A stretch of DNA of 64,000 nt from Phytophthora colocasiae (lineage: Eukaryota; Oomycota; Peronosporomycetes; Peronosporales; Peronosporaceae). The stretch is taken from positions 248,001 to 312,000 of the forward strand of contig JAGKQI010000104.1 in the NCBI GenBank assembly GCA_018806915.1, in the 5' to 3' direction. Below the pieces are notes generated by a model, which was not told the origin of the DNA, searched no databases, and saw only the letters and a program-made list of their open reading frames with translations. Below, piece by piece: positions 33,863 through 42,935 of the stretch; within the stretch, counting starts at the first letter, position 1; each line of letters begins with the position of its first letter. A program made the position numbers and the translations under genes.

Positions 33863-34054
33863 TTAGTTCTGGCAGCAACTGGCAAAGTAGCGTTGGCCAT
33901 TGCAGCACTGAAAGGCGGCCTTGCTCTTCGGGGAGTTCGTGTCACCACAGCATTGGGGCCAGCAGTAACCAGGGTATTCTTCAGCATTAACCGACGTCAA
34001 CGCGGTAGCAGCCACAGCGCTAAGGAGCACGAATCCGCAAAACTTGAGATTCAT
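33863..34054 (-). CDS. Small secreted cysteine-rich protein
   Basis: 63 codons. Residues 1-24 (MNLKFCGFVLLSAVAATALT, then SVNA) form a clear signal peptide. The ~39-residue mature part has seven cysteines, six as three CC pairs, in CWPQCC...QCC...SCC. I chose the ATG at 34054 because it starts the signal peptide; the ORF extends 33 codons further upstream without similarity to anything. Small secreted Cys-rich proteins are common apoplastic effector candidates in oomycetes; no RXLR-type motif is present. The function is unknown. Confidence 0.65.
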   Translation of the reverse strand: MNLKFCGFVLLSAVAATALTSVNAEEYPGYCWPQCCGDTNSPKSKAAFQCCNGQRYFASCCQN

Positions 34055-34192
34055 CTTTGGCGGGTACAGTGAGACAGAGTTGGAGTGTTTTGGACAGCAA
34101 AACGTGGAGTGAAGTTCGTACTCGGTGGCGCTTGAGGAAGCGTCCACGTGCACGTAAAAGCTATAAAGGAGTACTAGTAAACGATTATGATA

Positions 34193-34623
34193 CCGTCGAG
34201 GGCGATTGAATTTGCATCAAGCGCCCTGAAAAAATGCATCACCGGGACGAAATGATGCATTCGAGCCGGGGCGGTAATTATTGCATAGGTCGCACGTCGT
34301 AAATTCTAGAAGGTCCTTTGCCACAATCGCATCCTAGCCGTACCGTAAAAGTATCCCCCCGAACACCCTCCGACTCATTCAAGATGCCTGGTAGCCGTCC
34401 TCGAGAGCTCCCTTCCGCCTTCCTCGCGACCCTGCTGTCGCCCTTGTAGAAAACTCGATAACCTACCAGAAGTGTGTTGCGTTCGGTAGACAAACTTGTC
34501 GGCACCGTCTGTGCACAGTAGTGCCTCAAATGATGCACCGAGGAGCAATAAACAAATGCATCATTTCGTCCCGGTGATGCATTTTTTCAGGGCGCTTGAT
34601 GCAAATTCAAGCGCCCTCGACGG
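34193..34623. mobile_element. MITE with 69-bp terminal inverted repeats, TA target site
   Basis: 34193-34261 and 34555-34623 are inverted copies 69 bp long with one mismatch by eye, both starting CCGTCGAGGGCG. TA flanks both ends (34191-34192 and 34624-34625), as in Tc1/mariner-type insertions. The 293-bp interior has no significant ORF. Non-autonomous. Confidence 0.8.
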
Positions 34624-34934
34624 TAACTCAATCGCCCGATCCTTGTTGAACATGGCACTGAAGAGAAGTTTGGATCCTCTACAAGAAACCTTTTTCTCAC
34701 GTACAGCTGGATACAGAAGTGTTATTCGTAAGATAAACATAGCAAGACACTAGCTCTAATACATACATCTAACCGAAGAAAGCAGATAAAAAGCAAAATC
34801 AACTTCACAGCATTCGATCAGAACCTCAGAATCAACGTCTAAGGCATGTAGTGTTCAAAACTAAGGAAAATGAGCGCGTTATCTATTCTAAGCGCTGTTT
34901 GACTCACGTCGAGTCGCTTATTGCCACAATCGGA

Positions 34935-35441
34935 ATGGTGCGCTACACACTGGCTGGGCGAGTTAGCAGCGAAGAATACGCTATCTGCGATCGATTGCTT
35001 GGTAGGAGGTGACAATGTCCATATATTCAGGATGTATTTCTTACGATGGCTACGATATGAAGACATTCTGGAAGCGACCTTACCTGACTGCCAAGTAACG
35101 AAGCGTCCATCGAGAGCCGACCACTGGCCTAATGATGCAGCCGAATTGATGCGTGTATACGGGTAAGCTTGTATTATAGTGTTCCCGAGTTTTTGTCTTT
35201 ACTTATCCCTGCTCACCGAAACAGCTTCAACTTGCCCACCTCGTCGAACTTGGTGATCAGCGACGTGGCCATCTGGACCGACACCGGACGCTTGCTGTGC
35301 TCGGATGTTGACGAGTTTAGCACTTTCGTTGGGCGAAATTATGGCATTCAACTGGACCTGACAGAGGCAGAAGTGTTGCTGTATATCAAGACAAACGTGG
35401 AGGAACTTCGACAGCAAGAGCAAGAGCAGATCGCGAAATAA
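34935..35441 (+). CDS. Hypothetical protein, probable gene with uncertain 5' end
   Basis: The 3' exon 35225-35441 and the preceding exon ending at 35162 join through a clean GTAAGC...AACAG intron to read YGFNLPTSSNLVISDVAIW and a helical acidic tail ending VEELRQQEQEQIAK. The upstream exon is open back to about 34900, but its only in-frame start is TTG. A different frame has ATG at 34935 (MVRYTLAGRVSSEEYAICDR) and could join after a 30-nt intron, unusually short. I do not recognise the family; this may be a 5'-damaged gene. Confidence 0.4.
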
Positions 35442-35472
35442 AGTACCGATACATGAAGTTGTGCGGAATCAA

Positions 35473-35498
35473 AACTTTTAAGTACACACAGACACGAG
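35473..35498 (+). repeat. 26-bp copy of an intron segment of duplicated gene A
   Basis: aacttttaagtacacacaga plus cacgag is identical to 30126-30151, inside intron 1 of gene A, and nearly identical to 26855-26880 in copy B. It sits just after the stop codon of the hypothetical gene. It may be a dispersed repeat fragment rather than a gene-specific one. Confidence 0.55.
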
Positions 35499-35529
35499 AG
35501 CAGGGACCGCCCAAAAATGGTGGTGTACT

Positions 35530-35581
35530 ACAGTGAGCGACATATATTAATGTGGATCCGTATTAATATGTCGCTTACTGT
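35530..35581. repeat. Imperfect palindrome
   Basis: acagtgagcgacatatatta and attaatatgtcgcttactgt form inverted arms of 20-22 bp with one mismatch and a TA indel, around a ~10-bp centre containing GGATCC. Probably a fold-back element remnant. Confidence 0.6.
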
Positions 35582-35974
35582 ACAGAAAATTGCGCAACTG
35601 GAGCAAGCGCCGTAGCTCTCCACACAGACTACTTGCGCGGACGAAACTTGGTACAAGCATGGAGAACCATTCGCTACATCTTGTGACGGATTTCGCAAGG
35701 TGCTACCTGCTCAGTACGACACACACGGCCAGAATATCCTCTATAAGAACAGCTGCCAAGTTATCAGTTCCGCTGAGTTGGATAGTACCGTAACCGACAT
35801 TTAACCGGTATTGTACCGGTATATTTCTATCTAACATTACATAACCATTATTACATCCGTTATTTACATCCTAGAGGCTTATATGTCCGATAGGTATATG
35901 CCATGTGCCTACCTCTCGCTTATTGGCCAATCAATCTCGGTCTGAAATCACCTTTTGTGGCGATCCAGTTCCCG

Positions 35975-37867
35975 ATGCCGATTTCCCGCATGAAAGCCGT
36001 AGCGTCGACGCTGCTGCGTGCGCGTCAGGTCGCCCACGGCACTACCCAGCACCTCGCTTTCTCTACTGAAGCTACTGATGCTGCTGCTGCCGCGTTGCGC
36101 ATGGTAAAACTTTCGTATTTCATTGAAATTTGCCTAACATTTACAGAGTGTTTGCTCGTCGACAGGGCTTCAAGAAGGCACAGAAGGACGACATTGACGC
36201 ACAGAAAGTGGATGTAGCTCCTGAATCTCCGACAGAAGTAAGCTCGGTTTCGCTTCCAGTGGTCGAAAAGAAACTCGTGCCGCCAGTGATGACCTCCTCG
36301 CAGCCATTGTGGCTAACGCAGGACCTCCCTGCAACAGACTTGTCCGGGTTTGCACCAAAGATTGTCGTGGTCGGCGTCGGAGGAGCTGGAGGAAATGCAG
36401 GTGCGAGGGTTTGAGTGATAAGTGAATGAGCTCTACTATTGGGCGTAGCTGATGATCTTTATTGGCAGTGAACAACATGATTGCGCGCGGCTTGCAGGGT
36501 GTGGAGTTCTTGGTTTGCAACACGGACGCTCAGCACTTGCGCACGACATTGACAGAAAATCGCGTTCAAATGGCTCCTGAGCTTACTGGGGGACTGGGCT
36601 GTGGTGCCAACCCCGAAGTGGGGTGAGTAGTTCGCTGGCGCTGTGACAACGGCTTCAAAATTTAACGTGGCTTGTTGTGGTCGATGTTTTGGTTTACTAC
36701 AGTCGCGAAGCTGCTGAAGCTGCGATCGACGAGATTCTGGAGCGGGTTCAAGGCGCAAACATGGTGCGGTGTGGAGTCCTATTGGATGCTAGCACTTTTA
36801 CTGACTTGTTCACCCACTTCTCGCTATGTAGATGTTCGTCACAGCAGGCATGGGCGGAGGCACTGGTACAGGTGCAGCCCCCGTTATTGCCCAAGCAGCG
36901 CTAGATGCCGGTATCCTCACCGTGGCAGTGGTTACCAAGGTATGCAAATAACACAGCACGACATCATTCTTCAACGCTGTTGTCTCTAACAACCTCGATT
37001 AATGTTTATCGTAGCCGTTCCGATTTGAGGGTAACAACCGTGCGAAGCTTGCGGCTCAGGGCCTCGCTGAGCTGAAGGATAGCGTGGATACGATGCTTGT
37101 GATCCCCAACCAGAATCTGTTTAATATGTCGAATGAGCGCACCTCGCTAATGGATGCTTTCAGGTGCGTGACTTGGGATACTTGAGCCAGCATACAATGC
37201 AATACTTATATGACCGATGTTTTGTTGGACAGAATGGCGGATAACGTGCTCCTTGACGGTGTCAAGAACATCTCCGATCTGATGGTGATGCCTGGTCTGA
37301 TCAACCTCGACTTTGCAGACGTTCAGTCGGTACGCAACTCTGTCAGTTCATATTTGTTGACAATGGTTCGTATTCATTGAATTGAAACTGCAGGTGATGC
37401 AAAACATGGGAAACGCTATGATGGGAAGTGGGGAGGCTGATGGAGACAATCGGTGTGTTTGGCAGTTATTCAACTGCTAACTAAGTCAAGTTGAACGTTC
37501 AACTAACGCTTGCTTGTGCTCTGGGTGTCATGTAGAGCTCTACGCGCTGCTGAGGATGCGTTGGCGAATCCTCTATTGGGAGACATTTCGATTAAGGTAC
37601 TGCATCTAAGTATTACCTGCGCATTTCCCACTGCTGACGTCCGGTGCTTTACTTATCGTACAGGACGCCAAGGGCATGATCGTTAATATCACGGGCGGAT
37701 CTGACTTGACACTCTTCGAGGTCGATGAAGCTGCAGAGCGGGTGACGCGGGAACTGGATGACCCGCACGCCAATATTATCTTTGGCTCCACCTTTGATGA
37801 CTCGCTCGATGGCAAGTTACGCGTCTCTGTTGTCGCCACAGGCATCGCGGATCCCGAAAAACTATAG
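35975..37867 (+). CDS. ftsZ: Mitochondrial FtsZ, tubulin-like division GTPase
   Basis: Ten exons: 35975-36103, 36166-36400, 36469-36622, 36713-36763, 36832-36939, 37015-37163, 37233-37329, 37394-37452, 37536-37596 and 37664-37867. All joins are GT-AG and in phase. The N-terminus is a mitochondrial-type presequence ([18 protein letters not shown], no acidic residues, rich in Arg, Ala, Ser). FtsZ motifs: [22 protein letters not shown], the tubulin signature [26 protein letters not shown], and the C-terminal domain with NITGG and NIIFG. FtsZ polymerises with GTP into a ring that helps divide the organelle; stramenopiles kept a mitochondrial form lost in animals and fungi. A second ATG at 35990 would also work. 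No C-terminal extension beyond PEKL is present, so an FtsA/ZipA-type tail peptide is lacking. Confidence 0.93.
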
Positions 37868-38079
37868 AAGCAGGAGACGGACGTCGTCTGGAAGAATCAA
37901 AAATGTCTTAGTGGTGTCCCGTTTAGAAGTGTATAGTGATGATGACTGTGTGTGCTGGTCGCATTGATATTATACTGACTGCTTCATACTTAGTTTTGCA
38001 CAACACCCTGCCCATGGGGCGATGCGGCTCTGTTGGCCGGCTAGCAGCTGAAAAGCAAAATTGCACTATCCAACATCAC

Positions 38080-39030
38080 TTAGAACGCATATTCCTTCTC
38101 ATCGACGGAGAATTGGGCTTGTTGCGAAAGCCGCTCGGGTGGTAAGGACGAAAGTGCCTCTTCCAGATCGTAAGAGGCCCACATCGACGTGAGCCGGACT
38201 ACCACTTCTTCGCACGTAAGACGCACGCCCTTGGGCACCACCACCTGCTTCATCGCATCTTCAAGAGGAATTCCCTGATCGTAACAGCGTTGGTCGTCGT
38301 ATTTCTTGCCGTAGCCATCATCGTCACTGTCCGAGTAGTCCATAATGGGGTCCTCCGATTCGTTCGGCTGTGTGGACGCATCATCCGATCTCATACTCAT
38401 CATTGCCTTGCTCTGTGAAAAGATGGACTTGCCGCCTGAAATCTGACTGTGTGTGAAAATGGGCTTGCTCGACGACTTGCTGGCGCTGAACAATTCCTTG
38501 CCGATTAACGAGGGCGAAATGGGCGGAGCCGGCTCCGGAACAGGCATCACCGGTTGATCCACCACTGCGTACGACTCGAGAGAGAGCGACTTGTTGATCT
38601 TGGAGATGATGGAGCCGTTCATCGGTTGAGCTCCTCGGATAAGGAATGGCCGCATCATATCCTTGATCTCTTCACCACAAATGCCGCACTTGGGGAGGTC
38701 GTTGTACACCCGCCCCACGAGCAGCTTAAGGAAATCCTTCAGCGCCTCAACGCGGTGACGAACCACCGAGTTGGTGCGCAATAGCGACTTCCCCGGGAAG
38801 CGGAACTTGCTAATGGCGCGGTTGAAGCTAGCACAGTTGGCACACGAAACCCCGCGTGTGGCGAGTTTGTGCTGAATGTCCTTGCGTAGCTGCAGGAACT
38901 GCGAGTATCGGCGATTGACCGTCCACTCCTGGTTGGTGGGCTGCACCAGCATGCAGATGCTGTAGAGCGTGTGTGTGGGCCGGTTGAGCGCCGCCGGGAT
39001 GAACACCTGTACACCGCTCTGGAAATTCAT
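38080..39030 (-). CDS. PX-domain protein
   Basis: A single exon of 316 codons. Residues ~5-125 form a PX domain: NRRYSQFLQLRKDI carries the RRY(S) phosphoinositide-binding basic motif, followed by the FRFPGKSLL loop and RVEALKDFLKLLV helix. A Cys-cluster (CGICGEE) follows, then a long Ser/Pro-rich linker, an acidic stretch (DYSDSDDDGYGKK) and a C-terminal helix. PX domains target proteins to PI3P on endosomes; a sorting-nexin-like trafficking role is likely. Convergent with FtsZ. Confidence 0.85.
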   Translation of the reverse strand: MNFQSGVQVFIPAALNRPTHTLYSICMLVQPTNQEWTVNRRYSQFLQLRKDIQHKLATRGVSCANCASFNRAISKFRFPGKSLLRTNSVVRHRVEALKDFLKLLVGRVYNDLPKCGICGEEIKDMMRPFLIRGAQPMNGSIISKINKSLSLESYAVVDQPVMPVPEPAPPISPSLIGKELFSASKSSSKPIFTHSQISGGKSIFSQSKAMMSMRSDDASTQPNESEDPIMDYSDSDDDGYGKKYDDQRCYDQGIPLEDAMKQVVVPKGVRLTCEEVVVRLTSMWASYDLEEALSSLPPERLSQQAQFSVDEKEYAF

Positions 39031-40616
39031 TGCCGTTCTGCGGTTGATCTGTGCTATGCTACGCTAAATGGCTCGCTGTCTGGAGGGGTCCGGTGCGATA
39101 GTCCTTGCTTCCTCCACTGACCTTGGACGGGCGGAGTATGGTACAACGTACAGAGCTTTGACTGCAGGCTGTGTGTACGTCGGTCTCCGGAGAGCGACGT
39201 GGGGCGGTTGGCTGGAAATACCGACTGCGTCGCCACGTGCAGACGCTGGATAGTGTGGCGCCGCGCTCCGGCTGGATGGTGTCGAACCGCGACAATTCTT
39301 GGCCCGTCCACGCAAGAGTTACGCCAGCGTCGCCGGCACTGTCGGCCGTCAAAGGATGCAACCACCTGGGGTTTGTATGTGGTTTCGACACGGGGGGCTT
39401 GGGCTCTCGAGACCCGCTGACACAAGTTGCCGCGTTAGTTCAGACAGACGCGCAGCGCTGAACTGCTCACGTTGCCGTGGTGAAACTGCAGCATTGAACC
39501 TGCACCAGAAGCACAGCGAAGGAAAATCCGCTGAAAAAGCCAACCAAGTTTTGCAAGCTGCTTTGCATCCGATGTAGAAGGAAGGAACAAGATGTGCCGT
39601 CGGCTACAGAGCTGTAGCAAGCTGGCGGTTGCCAAGGGTGCTAGCATCTTGATTTTCAGTCGAAGTCGTTTGCTCGAAAGCTGAGCGTTGGGATCGGGGA
39701 CTTGGTGGAGCCAGGCAAGCCCGCGCACGAAGGCAGGTCCCACGATGTTGCAGCATAGAGAATCACGCGCGCGAGGCCTCCTAAAAAGAACGGGGCAAGT
39801 ACATGTACCGGAGGTTGGTCTGCGCCATGCTGGCTCAAGGGATCAGCATCAGTAAGGGTTTCTTTGGTTGCTTAGAGGACCCGTTCAAGGCCGTTTCATG
39901 AGGTGTTGCTGTCGTAACTCCTCCGTTAGTTGCGACCATCGCAGTGCATGTTCATGGGCGGCAACTTGGTCCACCCTCATCGCTGAGCCGAGCGGAGTGT
40001 TCAGTCTCTGACGGACAGCAACAAATTTCGAGTCGCGGCGTTGAAAGTGCGACTGTCCACATTCCGAAATCGAAGTGGATGTGGTTGCTGCATTGGAACT
40101 CGATTGCTTGTCGAGCTGCACAGCATGCGCCGACGAGACGCAAGCAATGACTGCCTCACTTATTCTTTCTTGGCGCCGGCACAATCGATTGAGACCGCTG
40201 CGGTGCTAAACTTGTGGAACTCCGGCAACCACATGTATGTTCGACTCAGTCGAGTGTCGAGTCGACTGTCGAGTTAACTTGTCGTTGCGGAGACCACGAT
40301 TCGTCTCTCGACGAAGCCAGTTGCAGGCAGTTCATAGCTGCTGTTGGCAGTAGCTACTACCATTTCGCCTCAAATGCTATGTACCAAACACAATATCGTG
40401 GTCTAATGTCGCTAGCGAATTTGAAGGGGTTGAAGTATTCTGTACTACAGTGGATCAGAAATTATGCTGTACCATAGGTGCAACGTCGGCTGCGTTTGCT
40501 GGTAGGCGTCATCCCAAGCCAAAGTATCATTTCTCATCGTTGCCACCGAGCTTACAGCATTTCTCCGCACATTGCAGCTTTCGCTTCGCGTTGTCCCAAT
40601 TGAGGAAGTTCATACC
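39031..40616. other. Intergenic region, no gene recognised
   Basis: About 1.6 kb. Six overlapping ORFs cover 39054-39580 on both strands, all of chance appearance (Arg/Ser/Pro-rich, no domains). No splice structure or TE signature was found. Confidence 0.45.
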
Positions 40617-42222
40617 ATGTTGTCGACGCTGTTGTGGGTCGCGTTGGCGTTCGCTGTCCTCGTGACGCAGGGCTACACGATCGTTGCGCGCTTCCTGCGA
40701 CTGTTGCTGCACACGTACTTCCGCAAGATCGTGGTCTTCGGTCTCAACAACTTTCCGCGTGAGGGTCCTGTGATCCTATGCCCGAACCATCCCAATATGC
40801 TTGTGGATGCCATTCTCGTAATGACGGAAGCTGTCAGCCACGGCCGCAACCCGTACATCTGGGCCAAGGGGTCTCTTTTCAGCAACCCAATCGCTGCCTT
40901 TGTTCTCAAACAGTTTGGGGCTGTACCAGTCTACCGTCCGCGACGTAAAGAAGCTACTCTGGCTGATGTGGACTCGGATAAAACCCCAGAGGAGCTAGAG
41001 GCTGCCAACCGCGCCATGTTTGAGCATACGTGGAAAGTGTTGGCTGGAGGCAACGTCATGGTGCTCTTCCCCGAAGGAACGTCATACACAGCACCGAAGA
41101 TGCTGTCATTACGCACAGGAGTTGTGCGAGTGGCAACGGGCTTTGCCAAGCATTATGACCAGCCCATTCCTATCATTCCCTTGGGTCTTAATTACTTCAA
41201 CAAGGATCATTTCCGCAGCCAGATGACGCTCGAGTTCGGTCCGCCAATGACGATTACGCCCGACATGGTGCAAAGTGAAGCTTTCCAACAAGACGAGCAC
41301 AGCGAGGTGAAGCGTCTAACTCAAGAGTTGGAGGAACGCATGCACGACGTGACCCTGAACGCGTCGGATTTCAGCACCATCCACATCGCGAAGATGATGC
41401 GGCGTCTCTATCTGAACACGCCTGGATCTATCGCTGCCAACAAAGAGGTCCGTTTGACACAGCACATTATTAACATGCTGGAGAAGGAGCCTCAAGATGA
41501 CGAGCAGAAGCAGCAGATTGCAGTTTGTCGTGAAAAGGTTTTGCGGTACAAGGAGCAGTTGGAAAAATTGCGTCTGAAGGATCAAGAGGTGAATATGCCA
41601 GTTCCACAGGAGCAATCACTTCTGAAACTCTTCTTGGAGCGAATTTTATACCTGCTGGTGTTGTTGCCGCTAGCGACACCGGGGTTATTGCTGAATTTCC
41701 CCTACTATTTTATCGGTAAGTCGAGTTCTTTTTTATTGCTAACCCATTGAGCTGGTTGATTGATATACTTACTTGTGTTGACGAACAGGAACAAAAATGA
41801 ATAGCCTTGCTGGATTCGTGGAATCCAAGTCAATGTTTAAGATCTTCGCTGCCGGCGTCTTGGTCCCAGTCCATTGGCTCGTGTTGATCCTTGCAACCTG
41901 GTATTTCCTCGGATCTTCGTACGCGTATGTGTTGGCAGTTGGTCTTCCGCTGTTACTTTATTCACACATTCGCGTGCTTGAAGAGAGTCGCTCCATTGCC
42001 GAGAATGTGTATTTCCTCTTCAACATCACAGCGCATGCAGACAAGGTCGCTGTGCTTCGAAAGGAGCGAGAACTGCTAGCTCAGGAAGTACACAAACTCG
42101 TGACTGCGTATGTAGACGCCAAGTTCCTCTCAGGCGTGCACAAGTCTCTCGCAAGCTCACCAGTACATCGGACGCTTCGTCATCGTGCCTCCTCCACCAG
42201 CGACACCTTGCTAACGAGATGA
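40617..42222 (+). CDS. Glycerol-3-phosphate/DHAP acyltransferase (Sct1/Gpt2-like, PlsC domain)
   Basis: Two exons: 40617-41715 and 41789-42222, joined by a 73-nt GTAAGT...AACAG intron in phase 1. An N-terminal membrane helix (MLSTLLWVALAFAVLVTQGY) leads into a PlsC acyltransferase domain: catalytic CPNHPNMLVDA (H and D of block I), the AKGSLFSNP block, and FPEGTS in block III. Two or three membrane helices lie towards the C-terminus (41640-41715 and 41850-41970). The spacing between catalytic H and D (HPNMLVD) matches the fungal Sct1/Gpt2 type. These ER enzymes acylate glycerol-3-phosphate, the first step of glycerolipid synthesis. I chose the ATG at 40617 because it begins the membrane anchor. 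Confidence 0.85.
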
Positions 42223-42402
42223 CGACACTCAATGCTATACCGCGACGTTTGTTAGTAGCCTAGAAACGTTAACAAATGCACGAGCTCACTCCCGACTTCG
42301 TACGTCTTGATCGTTGTGACATCAATTCGACTTTTGTAATGTGTCGACTGTCCCAAAAAGAAGCACGAGCAAGCTGAATTCAAATTCAGAAAGCCTAGAA
42401 AT

Positions 42403-42859
42403 CTACCGCGAAGAGCTACGGAGATCAAGTCCAACATTGTGTCGCTTCTTCTCCTTCTCCTTTAGTTCGTCTGTAGAACAGAACGATGAAGAACAACAAA
42501 ATGTTAGTCAGGTCGCCAATAACATACCGGTATACCACTTACTCTTCTTGGACTTGACGATACCGTCACGTTTCTCAAGGAAAAACACATTGGCCTTCTT
42601 GGTGTACGTGGTCTGGCGTATCCAAGAGTCATACTACATTAGGTAGATATGTTTCTCTCAATTAGCAGTCAACGCACCTTGTTAGTCTTCACACTGTCCA
42701 GCTCACTCAGTGCGACTTTCAGCTGCTGAATCTGCATGAAACCCTCAGTACAACGCACACCTGCGTCTGTCATTATTGTTATACCTATCTCACCTCTCCA
42801 TCAAGCTTTTGCGCAAGGCGTTGCGCCTTCCAACGCTTGTCAACACCTTGCCCTGCCAT
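42403..42859 (-). CDS. Small prefoldin-like protein resembling ASDURF (85 aa)
   Basis: A four-exon gene too short for ORF finders: 42859-42794, 42731-42678, 42612-42543 and 42470-42403 on the minus strand, all GT-AG, phases 0, 0 and 1, giving 85 residues ending LRSSSR. The N-terminal helix is Gln/Lys/Arg-rich. The centre reads LSELDSVKTNKTTYTKKANV and then FFLEKRDGIV, followed by a Lys/Glu helix. This matches the arrangement of ASDURF, the prefoldin-like PAQosome subunit encoded upstream of human ASNSD1 (a conserved x-Asn-(I/V)-FFL-x-x-(D/K)R segment between two helices). A role in R2TP/prefoldin-like chaperone assembly follows only if that homology holds. Confidence 0.6.
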
Positions 42860-42865
42860 CACTTT

Positions 42866-42906
42866 GGACTAAAATAGGACACTTTAGAGTCGGACTAAAA
42901 TAGGAC
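42866..42906. promoter_or_regulatory. Direct repeats in a 76-bp divergent promoter
   Basis: GGACTAAAATAGGAC occurs perfectly at 42866-42880 and 42892-42906, 26 bp start to start. Both copies lie between the start codons of the ASDURF-like gene (42859, minus) and the next gene (42936, plus). Likely a shared transcription-factor site or core element. Confidence 0.55.
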
Positions 42907-42935
42907 CATTTTGTGGCTTGACATTCTTCTCCACG

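Noticed and set aside
39054..40600. Several 60-120-codon ORFs
   Set aside because: Overlap on both strands with no domain, no splice signals and no signal peptide.
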